A stretch of DNA of 64,000 nucleotides, taken from the NCBI RefSeq assembly GCF_047425875.1, contig NZ_CP179727.1, positions 2,170,001-2,234,000 of the forward strand, written 5' to 3'. How positions within the stretch are numbered: position 1 is the stretch's first letter; each line of letters starts with the position of its first letter. A program made the translations under genes and the position numbers. The stretch comes from Macrococcoides animalis (GTDB taxonomy: Bacteria; Bacillota; Bacilli; Staphylococcales; Staphylococcaceae). The notes beneath the pieces were generated by a model that ran no database searches, was not told the DNA's origin, and was given only the letters and a program-made list of their open reading frames with translations. Below are positions 1 to 8,548 of the stretch, piece after piece.

Positions 1-41
1 TTTAAATAATAATTGCTCCCTCAAATATTATTTATAGATAT

Positions 42-69
42 GCACACCACAATTGTGGTGTGCTTTTTT
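42..69 (+). terminator. Rho-independent terminator of an upstream gene
   Basis: A perfect 22-base palindrome (positions 42-63, arms GCACACCACAA / TTGTGGTGTGC) is followed by six T. It ends a gene lying left of the window. By Bacillus synteny that gene would be yqeY or rpsU, which is inference. Confidence 0.85.
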
Positions 70-141
70 GTGTCTTCTTGAACCTAAACACTTATTTGAT
101 AATATCTTCTAACCTTAAATTTACCTTAAAAGTACTTAAAA

Positions 142-173
142 TTTACAGATTAATTTTATATTTCAGTTATAAT
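142..173 (+). promoter_or_regulatory. Possible promoter for the nfeD-floA group
   Basis: A perfect -10 (TATAAT, 168-173) sits upstream of the first gene. The best -35-like hexamer (TTTACA, 142-147) is 20 bases away, which is too far for an ordinary SigA promoter. The predicted start would leave a very short leader ending in the AAGGAGG at 180-186. Weak call. Confidence 0.3.
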
Positions 174-193
174 ATAGATAAGGAGGTGTTTGA

Positions 194-823
194 TTGGAAA
201 TTAATATGTATGATTATGTGATATTATTGCTCATGGTCATAATGGTATCGACAGGATTATGGCAACTTTATTCACCAAGAATAGGTATTTCAGGCATCAT
301 CTGTAGTATTGCAACAATCTGTTTCTTAGGACTCAATTTATATAACAACCAAATGGAAGCTTTATCAATAATATTGTTTCTTGGTGGAATAATATTAATA
401 GTTCTAGAACTTTTTGTTGTCGGAGCGATTCTTGGGATTTGTGGAATGGGCTGTATTATCGCAAGTTTCTTGCTCATTGGTGATAATGTAGCGAAGATGG
501 GTGTATTTGTTGCGATTTGTTTAATTATTGCAATTGTAGAGTGGGTGATTTTAGTGAAATTTTTAAATAAAAAAATACCGATTTTCTCTCAAGTAGTCCT
601 CCATGATTCTACAAATAAAGAGTCAGGTTACACATCACATGATGATAGAAGTTATCTCTTGAATCAAACTGCAACGACATTAACTGAGTTACGTCCTTCA
701 GGTATAATTATTCACAATGGACAACGTATTGATGCAGTGAGTGATGGAGCCTTTATTAAACGTGAGAAAGAAGTACGTATTATTGAAGTTGAAGGTACGA
801 GAGTTGTAGTAAGAGAAATTTAA
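194..823 (+). CDS. NfeD-like membrane protein, short form (YqeZ family)
   Basis: A 209-residue membrane protein with about five hydrophobic segments between residues 6 and 125. A soluble C-terminal domain (about 165-209, ending VEGTRVVVREI) has the size and pattern of the NfeD OB-fold. Bacillus YqeZ has an N-terminal ClpP/SppA-like protease domain that is absent here, as in staphylococcal short NfeD proteins. NfeD proteins pair with SPFH/flotillin partners, and floA follows 18 bases downstream. The TTG start is chosen because AAGGAGG (180-186) is 7 bases upstream; the in-frame ATG at 206 is 19 bases away. The family call is firm; the role at membrane microdomains comes from the family. Confidence 0.85.
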   Translation: MEINMYDYVILLLMVIMVSTGLWQLYSPRIGISGIICSIATICFLGLNLYNNQMEALSIILFLGGIILIVLELFVVGAILGICGMGCIIASFLLIGDNVAKMGVFVAICLIIAIVEWVILVKFLNKKIPIFSQVVLHDSTNKESGYTSHDDRSYLLNQTATTLTELRPSGIIIHNGQRIDAVSDGAFIKREKEVRIIEVEGTRVVVREI

Positions 824-841
824 CAAATAGGAGTGAATAAT

Positions 842-1840
842 ATGACAATGGCAGGATTAATTACGATCGGTATAATTGCATTTGTAGTACTTATTTTATT
901 AATGATTTTATTTTCATTTGTACCAGTTGGACTATGGATATCAGCTTTAGCTGCAGGTGTTAAAGTTGGTATTGGTACGTTAGTTGGTATGCGTCTACGT
1001 CGTGTATCACCAAGACGTGTTATTGATCCATTAATTAAAGCGCATAAAGCAGGATTACATTTAACTACAAACCAATTAGAGTCTCATTATTTAGCAGGAG
1101 GTAATGTTGATCGCGTTGTTGATGCAATTATCGCAGCACAACGTGCAGATATTAACTTACCATTCGAACGAGGTGCAGCAATCGATTTAGCGGGTCGTGA
1201 CGTATTAGAAGCGGTTCAAATGTCGGTAAACCCTAAAGTAATTGAGACGCCATTTATTGCTGGTGTAGCAATGAACGGTATCGAAGTAAAAGCAAAAGCA
1301 AGAATTACAGTTCGTGCAAACATTGAACGTTTAGTCGGTGGTGCAGGTGAAGAAACTATCGTAGCTCGTGTAGGAGAAGGTATTGTCTCAACGATTGGTT
1401 CTAGCGCATCCCATACATCTGTATTAGAGAATCCAGATATGATATCACAGACAGTACTCGGTAAAGGTTTAGATAGTGGTACTGCATTTGAAATTCTATC
1501 GATTGATATTGCAGACGTTGATATAGGCAAAAATATTGGTGCAGACTTACAAACTGAACAAGCAATGGCAGATAAAAATATTGCACAAGCAAAAGCTGAA
1601 GAACGTCGTGCAATGGCTGTAGCACAAGAGCAAGAAATGAAGGCTAGAGTACAGGAAATGAGAGCGAAAGTAGTGGAAGCTGAGGCTGAAGTACCACTAG
1701 CAATGGCACAAGCATTAAAATCAGGTAATATTGGAGTTATGGATTACTATAATCTAAAAAATATTGAATCTGATACGGGAATGAGAAATTCTATTAACAA
1801 AATGACTGATCCAAGCAGTAATGAGACGCCTAAAAAATAA
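842..1840 (+). CDS. floA: Flotillin-like SPFH protein FloA (YqfA)
   Basis: A 332-residue flotillin. It has one N-terminal hydrophobic hairpin (about 5-45), then an SPFH/band-7 domain, then an Ala/Glu-rich helical region (about 225-290, with AKAEERRAMAVAQEQEMKA) typical of flotillin coiled coils. It scaffolds membrane microdomains in Firmicutes. An in-frame GTG at 833 overlaps the AGGAG at 829-833, so it cannot be the start; the ATG at 842 has 8-base spacing and is used. The position directly behind the NfeD partner matches Bacillus yqeZ-yqfA. Confidence 0.95.
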   Translation: MTMAGLITIGIIAFVVLILLMILFSFVPVGLWISALAAGVKVGIGTLVGMRLRRVSPRRVIDPLIKAHKAGLHLTTNQLESHYLAGGNVDRVVDAIIAAQRADINLPFERGAAIDLAGRDVLEAVQMSVNPKVIETPFIAGVAMNGIEVKAKARITVRANIERLVGGAGEETIVARVGEGIVSTIGSSASHTSVLENPDMISQTVLGKGLDSGTAFEILSIDIADVDIGKNIGADLQTEQAMADKNIAQAKAEERRAMAVAQEQEMKARVQEMRAKVVEAEAEVPLAMAQALKSGNIGVMDYYNLKNIESDTGMRNSINKMTDPSSNETPKK

Positions 1841-1851
1841 AGGGTGATTAG

Positions 1852-2433
1852 ATGAATATCGGATTTATTATATTTATTATTTTTACGATTATTAGTGTTG
1901 TTTCTTCATTAATTGAGAATGCCAATAAACAAAAGGCTAAACAAGTGAAGAAACCGATGTCAACTAAGCAACAAGTAGATTCAAAAAATGTGTTCTCACA
2001 ATTTCAAAAAACGATTGGTTCTTTAGAAAAAGAGTTCACAGATTTTAAGAATAATCCAGAAGCAAAGCTTAAAGAAATTGAAAAGCGTATAGAATCTGGA
2101 AATAAGTCAGTCAAAAAAGTTGAACAGGTAACAAAAAATAAAGCTGCAGAAGTCAAAGAACAAAAGCGCCCGGTTGAACGTTCAGCAGCAAAAAAAAATC
2201 AAGCATTTGAAGATAAGAAACAAGCAAAAGAAAAATTATCTTTAGCTGAACGAATTGCAAAAATTGAAGCAGACACTCATTTGTCTCCAAGACAAAAAAT
2301 GAATCGAATAAATATGATTCGTATGGAGGAAGATATCGATAGCGCAAGTTCACTTGTTGAAATAACGCCAGAGAATACTTTAAAAGGAATTATATTTAGT
2401 GAGATTCTAGGACCACCAAAAGCAAGAAGATAA
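1852..2433 (+). CDS. Uncharacterised membrane-anchored lysine-rich protein
   Basis: 193 residues, not recognised as a characterised family. One N-terminal hydrophobic segment (about 3-20) is followed by a long Lys/Glu-rich, probably helical or coiled-coil stretch (25-165). The C-terminus ends with a distinct non-polar tail, GIIFSEILGPPKARR. The gene starts 11 bases after floA with GGTGATTAG upstream and is followed by a strong terminator, so it is probably the last gene of the nfeD-floA unit. The layout suggests a membrane-tethered adaptor with a C-terminal docking tail, possibly linked to FloA. That role is inference. Confidence 0.8.
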   Translation: MNIGFIIFIIFTIISVVSSLIENANKQKAKQVKKPMSTKQQVDSKNVFSQFQKTIGSLEKEFTDFKNNPEAKLKEIEKRIESGNKSVKKVEQVTKNKAAEVKEQKRPVERSAAKKNQAFEDKKQAKEKLSLAERIAKIEADTHLSPRQKMNRINMIRMEEDIDSASSLVEITPENTLKGIIFSEILGPPKARR

Positions 2434-2434
2434 A

Positions 2435-2480
2435 TAACTGTGATACGTATAATTATTTGCGTATCATAGTTATTTTTTTT
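2435..2480 (+). terminator. Terminator after the floA group
   Basis: Arms TAACTGTGATACG and CGTATCATAGTTA (2435-2447 and 2460-2472) form a 13-bp stem with one mismatch, followed by eight T. Confidence 0.9.
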
Positions 2481-2512
2481 GATTTTTTGATAAAATAAAA
2501 GAGGGTGATATT

Positions 2513-2941
2513 ATGAGATATAAAAGCTGTATCAATACCTTCCAAAAATTGATGTGCGCAGTCGTTTGTTTATTAATAATTATTGCATTAATTATGAATC
2601 CTTTTATGAGTGGGATTGCTTCATTAATTATAGGTAGTGTATTACTGTTTATTTTATTGCATGAATATTATGAAATAAAAGCGCAATACTTAATGATTAA
2701 AAAGGGTCTAGAAAAGAGTAGGATTAATATTTTAGATATTGAATTATTGAATATGGTAAAAGTTAGAGAAATAATTTATGTAGAAATTTTGAGTCAAAAT
2801 AATAAGATTTCAGTTAAACCAGTTGAAACGGAAGTGTTTATCCAGCATCTAATCAAAATCAATCCAAATATCAAAGTACAAAATATGATGCAGGAAATGA
2901 AAAATCCGATTAATACCTTAATAAATGAGCCTTTTCAGTAG
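2513..2941 (+). CDS. Uncharacterised small membrane protein
   Basis: 142 residues, not recognised. Two adjacent hydrophobic segments (about 12-31 and 34-50) are followed by a soluble, charged C-terminal part of about 90 residues with no known motif. It has a good ribosome site (GAGGGTGAT) and lies alone between the floA-group terminator and phoH. Bacillus has yqfC and yqfD (sporulation) at this point; this protein resembles neither, so it looks like a Staphylococcaceae-type replacement at the same locus. Function unknown. Confidence 0.75.
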   Translation: MRYKSCINTFQKLMCAVVCLLIIIALIMNPFMSGIASLIIGSVLLFILLHEYYEIKAQYLMIKKGLEKSRINILDIELLNMVKVREIIYVEILSQNNKISVKPVETEVFIQHLIKINPNIKVQNMMQEMKNPINTLINEPFQ

Positions 2942-3007
2942 GAATTTATTGTTTGTTTTTCAACAGTTTGATACAGTTAAATTAACGCTAATTAAAGGAG
3001 TTTTTGA

Positions 3008-3952
3008 ATGTCGCAACTAATCCGCTTTGATAACATTAATGAAGCACAAGCAATGCTTGGAAACCAAGATGATCATTTAAAATTTATAGAAGACTCATTT
3101 GATGTAGAAATTCATACACGTGGTCAAGAATTAACGATTTATGGTGAAGATGACAAAGTCACAATTGCTGAACGTGTTGTAATGAGTTTGTTATCAGTTA
3201 TCCGTAAAGGCACAACGATTTCAATGCGTGACGTACAATCAGCAGTTCAAATGGCTGAAAATGGTACATTACAATATTTAAGTGATTTATACGATGAAGA
3301 AATTACGAAAGATGCCTTTGGAAAGCCGATTCGTGCTAAGACGATGGGACAACGTCTATATGTGCGACATATTAAACATAATGATCTAGTCTTTGGTATT
3401 GGTCCAGCAGGCACAGGGAAAACGTTCTTAGCGGTTGTAATGGCTGCACAAGCCTTACGCAATGGAAAAGTGAAACGTATTGTTTTAACTCGACCTGCTG
3501 TTGAAGCTGGAGAATCTTTAGGTTTCTTACCTGGAGATTTAAAAGAAAAAGTAGATCCTTATTTAAGACCTTTATATGACGGGTTACATTTTGTTTTAGG
3601 CGCTGAGCATACAGCACGTTTAATGGAACGAGGCGTCATTGAAATTGCACCCCTTGCCTATATGCGTGGTCGTACATTAGAAGATGCTTTTGTTATTTTG
3701 GATGAAGCACAAAATACAACACATGCACAAATGAAGATGTTTTTAACACGTTTAGGATTTGGTTCAAAAATGGTTATTACAGGTGATGAAACACAAATCG
3801 ACTTACCTAAAGGTGTTAAAAGTGGTTTAATTGAAGCTGTTCAAAGACTAGGGAAAGTAAGTGGCATCGAAGTACATCATTTTGATTCAGCAGATGTTGT
3901 AAGACATCCATTAGTAGGAAAAATTATTAATGCATATGAGGGTGATGAATAA
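3008..3952 (+). CDS. phoH: PhoH-family ATPase
   Basis: 314 residues of the PhoH/PhoL type. A nucleic-acid-binding N-terminal part (about 1-110) precedes a P-loop ATPase with Walker A GPAGTGKT (132-139) and Walker B/DEAQN (about 228-236). PhoH-like proteins are RNA-associated ATPases usually encoded beside ybeY, as here: the ybeY ATG overlaps the phoH stop by one base (TAATG). This suggests coupled expression and a shared role in rRNA or RNA processing. The exact substrate is not established. Confidence 0.95.
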   Translation: MSQLIRFDNINEAQAMLGNQDDHLKFIEDSFDVEIHTRGQELTIYGEDDKVTIAERVVMSLLSVIRKGTTISMRDVQSAVQMAENGTLQYLSDLYDEEITKDAFGKPIRAKTMGQRLYVRHIKHNDLVFGIGPAGTGKTFLAVVMAAQALRNGKVKRIVLTRPAVEAGESLGFLPGDLKEKVDPYLRPLYDGLHFVLGAEHTARLMERGVIEIAPLAYMRGRTLEDAFVILDEAQNTTHAQMKMFLTRLGFGSKMVITGDETQIDLPKGVKSGLIEAVQRLGKVSGIEVHHFDSADVVRHPLVGKIINAYEGDE

Positions 3953-4416
3953 TGTTAACAGTAGATTTTATTGATGATGCGGAAATGATACAACCCGTAC
4001 ATTTAGAAGTTTTAGAAAAATTACTTCAATTTGCAGCAGATGAAGAAGGCATTGAAGAAGATGCAGAAGTTGCAGTTTCTTTTGTATCGGAAGAAGAAAT
4101 TCAAAGTATTAACAAAGCTTATCGAGATAAAGATAGTGTGACGGATGTCATCAGTTTTGCATTAGAAGAAGGTGAAGATGAAGATTTTGAAATGCCTGAT
4201 GCTCCGCGTGTGTTGGGTGATATCATCATTTGCGTCAAGCGTGCTGAAGAACAATCAGAAGAATATGGACATTCATTTGAACGAGAACTCGGTTTCTTAA
4301 CCGTTCACGGATTATTGCATTTACTTGGATATGATCACATGAATGAAGCAGATGAAAAGAAAATGTTTGGTCGTCAAGATGAGTTACTAAATGCTTTTGG
4401 TTTAACAAGAGATTAA
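3952..4416 (+). CDS. ybeY: Endoribonuclease YbeY
   Basis: 154 residues with the UPF0054 zinc signature H-G-x-x-H-x-x-x-x-x-H, seen as HGLLHLLGYDH with His119, His123 and His129. YbeY matures the 3' end of 16S rRNA and supports ribosome quality control. It overlaps phoH by one base and is followed after a single base by dgkA, all without terminators. The neighbour era also acts in 30S maturation, giving this operon a ribosome-assembly flavour. Confidence 0.95.
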   Translation: MLTVDFIDDAEMIQPVHLEVLEKLLQFAADEEGIEEDAEVAVSFVSEEEIQSINKAYRDKDSVTDVISFALEEGEDEDFEMPDAPRVLGDIIICVKRAEEQSEEYGHSFERELGFLTVHGLLHLLGYDHMNEADEKKMFGRQDELLNAFGLTRD

Positions 4417-4417
4417 T

Positions 4418-4762
4418 ATGAAACGATTTATTTATCCAATACAAGGTTTTTTAACATTATTAAAAAAAGATATCAATTTTGTAATACACATAGTGATTGC
4501 TTGTCTTGTTGTTATTGCATCTTTCTATTTTCAAATTACGAAAGTAGAATGGTTATTTGTTATTATAGCAATTTTTTCGGTATTGTTTATGGAAGTGATC
4601 AATACTTCGGTTGAATTTGTAGTTGACCTCATTACAAAGGATTATCATGAATTAGCGAAACATGCAAAGGATACTGCAGCATTTGCAGTGTTACTTGCTT
4701 CGATTATGAGTTTGGTGATTGGGGTAGTCATTTTTCTTCCGTATGTATTGGCATTATTTTAG
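4418..4762 (+). CDS. dgkA: Undecaprenol/diacylglycerol kinase (DgkA type)
   Basis: 114-residue integral membrane kinase with three hydrophobic helices. The DgkA signature E-V-I-N-T-S-V-E-F-V-V-D is at residues 59-70. In Gram-positive bacteria this family mainly phosphorylates undecaprenol, recycling the lipid carrier for cell wall and teichoic acid synthesis. It sits one base after ybeY with no obvious separate ribosome site, so it is probably translated by coupling. Confidence 0.93.
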   Translation: MKRFIYPIQGFLTLLKKDINFVIHIVIACLVVIASFYFQITKVEWLFVIIAIFSVLFMEVINTSVEFVVDLITKDYHELAKHAKDTAAFAVLLASIMSLVIGVVIFLPYVLALF

Positions 4763-4773
4763 GAGGGGTATTA

Positions 4774-5187
4774 ATGGAATTTAAAAAAGAATGGTTGGAA
4801 GGTGTGAAAGCTGCGAGAGAAAAAGCTTATACACCCTACTCAAAATTTAAAGTTGGCGCATATTTAATAGCAAAAGATGGCGTAACGTTTGATGGTTGTA
4901 ATGTAGAAAATGCAGCATATGGTGATTGTATTTGTGCTGAGCGTACAGCACTCGTTTCAGCAATCGCACATGGTTATAGACCTGGTGATTTTGAAGCGTT
5001 AGTTGTAACAACAGATACTGAGAATCCATCATCGCCTTGTGGATCATGTCGCCAAGTAATAAAAGAATTATGTGATGATGAAATGCCAGTATTTTTAACG
5101 AATATTAATGGAGATGTAATTGAACGTACGGTAGATGACTTATTACCACTTGGGTTCTCAGGAAGGGACTTAGAAGATGTCAAATAA
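4774..5187 (+). CDS. cdd: Cytidine deaminase
   Basis: 137 residues, the usual length of homotetrameric bacterial cytidine deaminases. Zinc ligands Cys54, Cys89 and Cys92 lie in CAERTAL and PCGSC, and the catalytic glutamate is Glu56. It converts cytidine and deoxycytidine to uridine forms in pyrimidine salvage. Its end overlaps the era start by 11 bases, as in Bacillus. Confidence 0.96.
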   Translation: MEFKKEWLEGVKAAREKAYTPYSKFKVGAYLIAKDGVTFDGCNVENAAYGDCICAERTALVSAIAHGYRPGDFEALVVTTDTENPSSPCGSCRQVIKELCDDEMPVFLTNINGDVIERTVDDLLPLGFSGRDLEDVK

Positions 5188-6079
5188 TTTTAAATCAGGA
5201 TTTGTAGCAATTATTGGACGCCCAAATGTTGGAAAATCAACATTTATGAATAAAGTACTAGGGCAAAAAGTTGCAATCATGTCTGACAAGGCACAAACTA
5301 CAAGAAATAAAGTACAAGGAATTTTAACGACTGAACAATCTCAAATTATTTTTATCGATACACCTGGGATACATAAACCTAAACACGTATTAGGCGATTA
5401 TATGATGAAAATCGCTAAAAATACTTTGCGTGAAGTTGATGCAATTCTTTTCATGGTAAACGTTGAAGAGAGTTTAGGACGTGGAGATGAATTTATTATA
5501 GATTTATTAAAATCAAACAAAACGCCAATTTTTTTAGTGTTAAATAAAATCGATAAAATTCACCCAGATCAATTGATTAAAGAAATTGAAAAATATAAAG
5601 ATTTATTACCATTTGCAGAAGTTGTACCCATTTCAGCATTACAAGGTAATAATATTGATCGTTTAGTAGAAGTCATTGAAGGTTATATGCCTGAAGGGCC
5701 AATGTATTATCCTAAAGATACGATTTCAGATCACCCAGAAGAATTTATTGTAGCTGAACTGATTCGTGAGAAAGCTTTACATTTAACGAGCCAAGAAATT
5801 CCCCATGCGATTGGTGTTCAGGTAGAAAAGATGACACGTGTTTCTGAAGATCAAGTCGATATTGAAGCAACCATATATATTGAACGTGATTCTCAGAAAG
5901 GAATCATCATAGGTAAAAAAGGTTCTATGTTAAAGCAAATTGGACAGAATGCACGTAAGGATATCGAAATGTTACTGGGTTCGAAAGTTTATCTAGAGCT
6001 TTGGGTAAAAGTACAAAAAGACTGGAGAAACAAACCGAACTTTATTCGTCAAATTGGTTATAGAGAAGATGAGTATTAA
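5177..6079 (+). CDS. era: GTPase Era
   Basis: 300 residues. The GTPase domain has G1 GRPNVGKST (14-22), G3 DTPG and G4 NKID, and a C-terminal KH RNA-binding domain contains GKKGSMLKQIG. Era binds the 3' end of 16S rRNA and is an essential 30S assembly checkpoint. The start lies inside the end of cdd, with AGGAAGGG about 9 bases upstream. The recO start overlaps its stop by one base. Confidence 0.97.
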   Translation: MSNNFKSGFVAIIGRPNVGKSTFMNKVLGQKVAIMSDKAQTTRNKVQGILTTEQSQIIFIDTPGIHKPKHVLGDYMMKIAKNTLREVDAILFMVNVEESLGRGDEFIIDLLKSNKTPIFLVLNKIDKIHPDQLIKEIEKYKDLLPFAEVVPISALQGNNIDRLVEVIEGYMPEGPMYYPKDTISDHPEEFIVAELIREKALHLTSQEIPHAIGVQVEKMTRVSEDQVDIEATIYIERDSQKGIIIGKKGSMLKQIGQNARKDIEMLLGSKVYLELWVKVQKDWRNKPNFIRQIGYREDEY

Positions 6080-6831
6080 TGCTTAAAAAATCTGTTGGTA
6101 TTGTTATCAAGAGAGTTGAATATGGTGATAATCATTTGATTATCACCTTTTTGAATGAAGCGGGTGTTAAAGTGCCAGTGATGGCAAGAAATGCTCGTAA
6201 ATCAACAAAGTATGGTGCAGGTTTAGATTTGTTTTATGAAAATCTTTTTATTTTCTCTCAATTTAAAGGGATGGGGACCCTCAGTTCAGTTGATACGATT
6301 GAAAGTCATTATTCGATTCGTAGTGATATTATGCGTTTATCTTATGCACAATATATTGTTGAATTAATCGATCGAGGTTTAGATGATGATACTTCAAATC
6401 AATTAGTGTATCGATTATTGAAATTTGGATTAGCTAAAATATCACAAGGAGATAACGAAGCATTAATTGCTTTATTTGTTTCGCTTAAAATGATGCCTAT
6501 CTATGGGTTTGAACCGAATTTTAAATTTAGCACTCATGATGGTGCGATGGACCATAAAGATTTTGTTGCGTATTCTTTTAAATATAATAGCGTGTTGACG
6601 AAATTTGGATTAATCGATGATCCGTATGCCATTCGTATATCGAATAAAGCATTATATATGTTATATTTGTTAGATGAAATACCACTCGAGAAAGTCAGTG
6701 GTATGAAAATAAACGATGAATTAGTGCGAGAAATGGAAATGCTTATATTTAAATTGTATGATGAATTTGTAGGAGTTTACATAAAGTCACGAAATATAAT
6801 AGAGCAGTTGACAAATATGAATAAAATGTAA
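6079..6831 (+). CDS. recO: DNA repair protein RecO
   Basis: 250 residues with an N-terminal OB-fold (about 1-80) and a helical C-terminal domain. RecO loads RecA on SSB-coated single-stranded DNA together with RecR in the RecF pathway. The usual Cys4 zinc finger of many RecO proteins is absent (I see no cysteines), a known variation in the family. It overlaps era by one base and is the last gene before a bidirectional terminator. Confidence 0.92.
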   Translation: MLKKSVGIVIKRVEYGDNHLIITFLNEAGVKVPVMARNARKSTKYGAGLDLFYENLFIFSQFKGMGTLSSVDTIESHYSIRSDIMRLSYAQYIVELIDRGLDDDTSNQLVYRLLKFGLAKISQGDNEALIALFVSLKMMPIYGFEPNFKFSTHDGAMDHKDFVAYSFKYNSVLTKFGLIDDPYAIRISNKALYMLYLLDEIPLEKVSGMKINDELVREMEMLIFKLYDEFVGVYIKSRNIIEQLTNMNKM

Positions 6832-6867
6832 AAAGCACTCATGTTTTATTGGACATGAGTGCTTTTA
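6831..6867. terminator. Bidirectional terminator between recO and glyS
   Basis: Arms AAAAGCACTCATGT and ACATGAGTGCTTTT form a 14-bp perfect stem with an eight-base loop. A-runs on one side and T-runs on the other serve the two converging genes. Confidence 0.92.
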
Positions 6868-6876
6868 ATTGTATAA

Positions 6877-8265
6877 TTAAAATTTAATTTTTTCATCTAA
6901 GAAAGCTTTTACTTCATTGATAGGCATACGTACTTGTTCCATTGTGTCACGGTCACGAACTGTAACTTGATTATCTTCTAATGAATCAAAGTCAAATGTG
7001 ATACAGAAAGGAGTACCGATTTCATCTTGACGTCGGTAACGTTTACCGATAGATTGACTTTCATCAAAATCAATAGCAAAGTATGCACTTAATTCTTCAT
7101 ATACTTTCATTGCGTCTGTAGATAACTTCTTACTTAATGGTAAGATTGCAGCCTTGTATGGTGCTAATGCTGGATGGAAACGTAATACTGTTCGTTTCTC
7201 ATCACCTTCTAATACTTCTTCATCATAGGCATCGCAAAGGAATGCTAATGTAACACGGTCAGCACCTAATGAAGGTTCGATAACATAAGGTACAAACTTT
7301 TCACCTGTTTCTTGATCGTGGTATTTGAAATCGTCACCAGATGCATTCATGTGTGCAGTTAAATCGAAATCTGTACGACTTGCAATTCCCCATAATTCAC
7401 CCCAACCAAATGGGAACTTGTATTCAATATCAGTTGTTGCATTAGAGTAGTGCGATAATTCATCTGTATCATGGTCACGCATTTTAGTATTTTCTTCTTT
7501 GACACCTAAATCTTTTAACCATTTCGCAGCGAATTCTTTCCAATATGATTGCCACTCCATTTCAGTACCTGGTTTACAGAAGAATTCTAATTCCATTTGT
7601 TCGAATTCACGCGTACGGAAAATAAAATTACCTGGTGTGATTTCATTACGGAATGATTTACCAACTTGTGCGATACCAAATGGTAATTTTTTGCGCATAG
7701 AACGTTGAACATTTTTATAGTTTACAAAAATACCTTGTGCTGTTTCTGGACGTAAGAAGATTTCATTTGTAGATGATTCGGTAACACCTTGGAATGTTTT
7801 GAACATTAAATTGAACTGACGAATTTCAGTCCAGTTCGCTGTACCAGATTCAGGACATACTATACCTTTTTCATCGATGAATTGTTTCATTTCATCAAAG
7901 CTCATACCATCGGCGATAAAGTGCTCATCACCTTGTGCATGCATGTAATCTTCAATTAATTTATCTGCACGGTAACGAATTTTCGAATCTTTGTTATCAA
8001 TCATCGGATCGTTAAAGTTTGATAAGTGACCACTGGCTTCCCAAGTTTTTGGGTTCATTAATATAGCTGCATCTAACCCTACATTATATGGTGATTGTTG
8101 TACGAATTTTTGCCACCAAGCACGTTTTATGTTATTTTTCAATTCCACACCTAATGGACCGTAATCCCAAGTGTTTGCTAAACCACCATAAATTTCACTA
8201 CCGGGGAATACAAATCCACGGTGTTTTGCAAGGTTAACAATTGTTTCCATTTTGTTTTCTGTCAT
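6877..8265 (-). CDS. glyS: Glycyl-tRNA synthetase, single-chain class IIa type
   Basis: 462 residues. It is the alpha2-type enzyme, related to archaeal and eukaryotic GlyRS, instead of the glyQ/glyS two-subunit type of Bacillus. It charges tRNA-Gly with glycine. Class II motifs are visible, for example FRNEITPG (motif 2) and GADRVTLAF (motif 3), with a C-terminal anticodon-binding domain from about residue 355. The ATG at 8265 is chosen because GGAGG (minus strand, 8276-8272) is 6 bases away; a longer reading frame to 8352 runs back through the T-box leader and is not credible. Expression is controlled by the T-box upstream. Confidence 0.97.
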   Translation of the reverse strand: MTENKMETIVNLAKHRGFVFPGSEIYGGLANTWDYGPLGVELKNNIKRAWWQKFVQQSPYNVGLDAAILMNPKTWEASGHLSNFNDPMIDNKDSKIRYRADKLIEDYMHAQGDEHFIADGMSFDEMKQFIDEKGIVCPESGTANWTEIRQFNLMFKTFQGVTESSTNEIFLRPETAQGIFVNYKNVQRSMRKKLPFGIAQVGKSFRNEITPGNFIFRTREFEQMELEFFCKPGTEMEWQSYWKEFAAKWLKDLGVKEENTKMRDHDTDELSHYSNATTDIEYKFPFGWGELWGIASRTDFDLTAHMNASGDDFKYHDQETGEKFVPYVIEPSLGADRVTLAFLCDAYDEEVLEGDEKRTVLRFHPALAPYKAAILPLSKKLSTDAMKVYEELSAYFAIDFDESQSIGKRYRRQDEIGTPFCITFDFDSLEDNQVTVRDRDTMEQVRMPINEVKAFLDEKIKF

Positions 8266-8290
8266 GTCATTTCCTCCATTTATTTTGAGT

Positions 8291-8455
8291 AAACAAAAAG
8301 CCCCAAGGCAAATTGATTGCCTTGGGACGAGTATATATACCCGCGGTTCCACCCAAATTAGTGTTTACTCGCTTTAATTATTTAATATGTAATGTATATC
8401 GCCAATAAATTGTTAAGCTTTCACCATCCTTAACTCGCTTAAATAGAATATAACA
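8291..8455 (-). promoter_or_regulatory. T-box riboswitch of glyS (tRNA-Gly sensing leader)
   Basis: Read on the minus strand, the leader holds the Stem I distal element (AGCGAG, then GGATGGTGAAAG between GTTAAG/CTTAAC arms). Next come a putative Gly specifier GGC (8403-8401) and the T-box core GGGTGGAACCGCGG (8354-8341). A terminator hairpin (8326-8301, CCCAAGGCAA / TTGCCTTGGG) and a T-run (to 8291) complete it. Uncharged tRNA-Gly would stabilise the antiterminator and switch on glyS. The specifier-to-T-box distance is short, so Stem II/IIA/B appear to be missing, as in known glycine T-boxes. The 5' half of Stem I (8455-8448 with 8397-8391) is my pairing and needs folding. Confidence 0.93.
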
Positions 8456-8491
8456 CGAATTCCAAAAGAGCTCAATTGTTATGCTGTCCAT

Positions 8492-8520
8492 TTGTAAAAA
8501 TATTTTAAAATCGTTATAAT
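8492..8520 (+). promoter_or_regulatory. SigA promoter of ccpN
   Basis: TTGTAA (8492-8497), a 17-base spacer and a perfect TATAAT (8515-8520). Predicted start near 8527, about 22 bases before the gene. Confidence 0.75.
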
Positions 8521-8548
8521 AAAATTAAGATACTATGTCTACATTGGG

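Noticed and set aside
8266..8352. A 29-codon upstream extension of glyS
   Set aside because: It runs through the terminator and T-box core; the ribosome site fits the ATG at 8265.
8447..8475. Minus-strand promoter TTGAGC-17-TATATT for glyS
   Set aside because: It looks good, but its start (about 8440) would remove the 5' half of T-box Stem I. Either the promoter lies further upstream or my Stem I pairing is wrong, so it is not listed as a feature.
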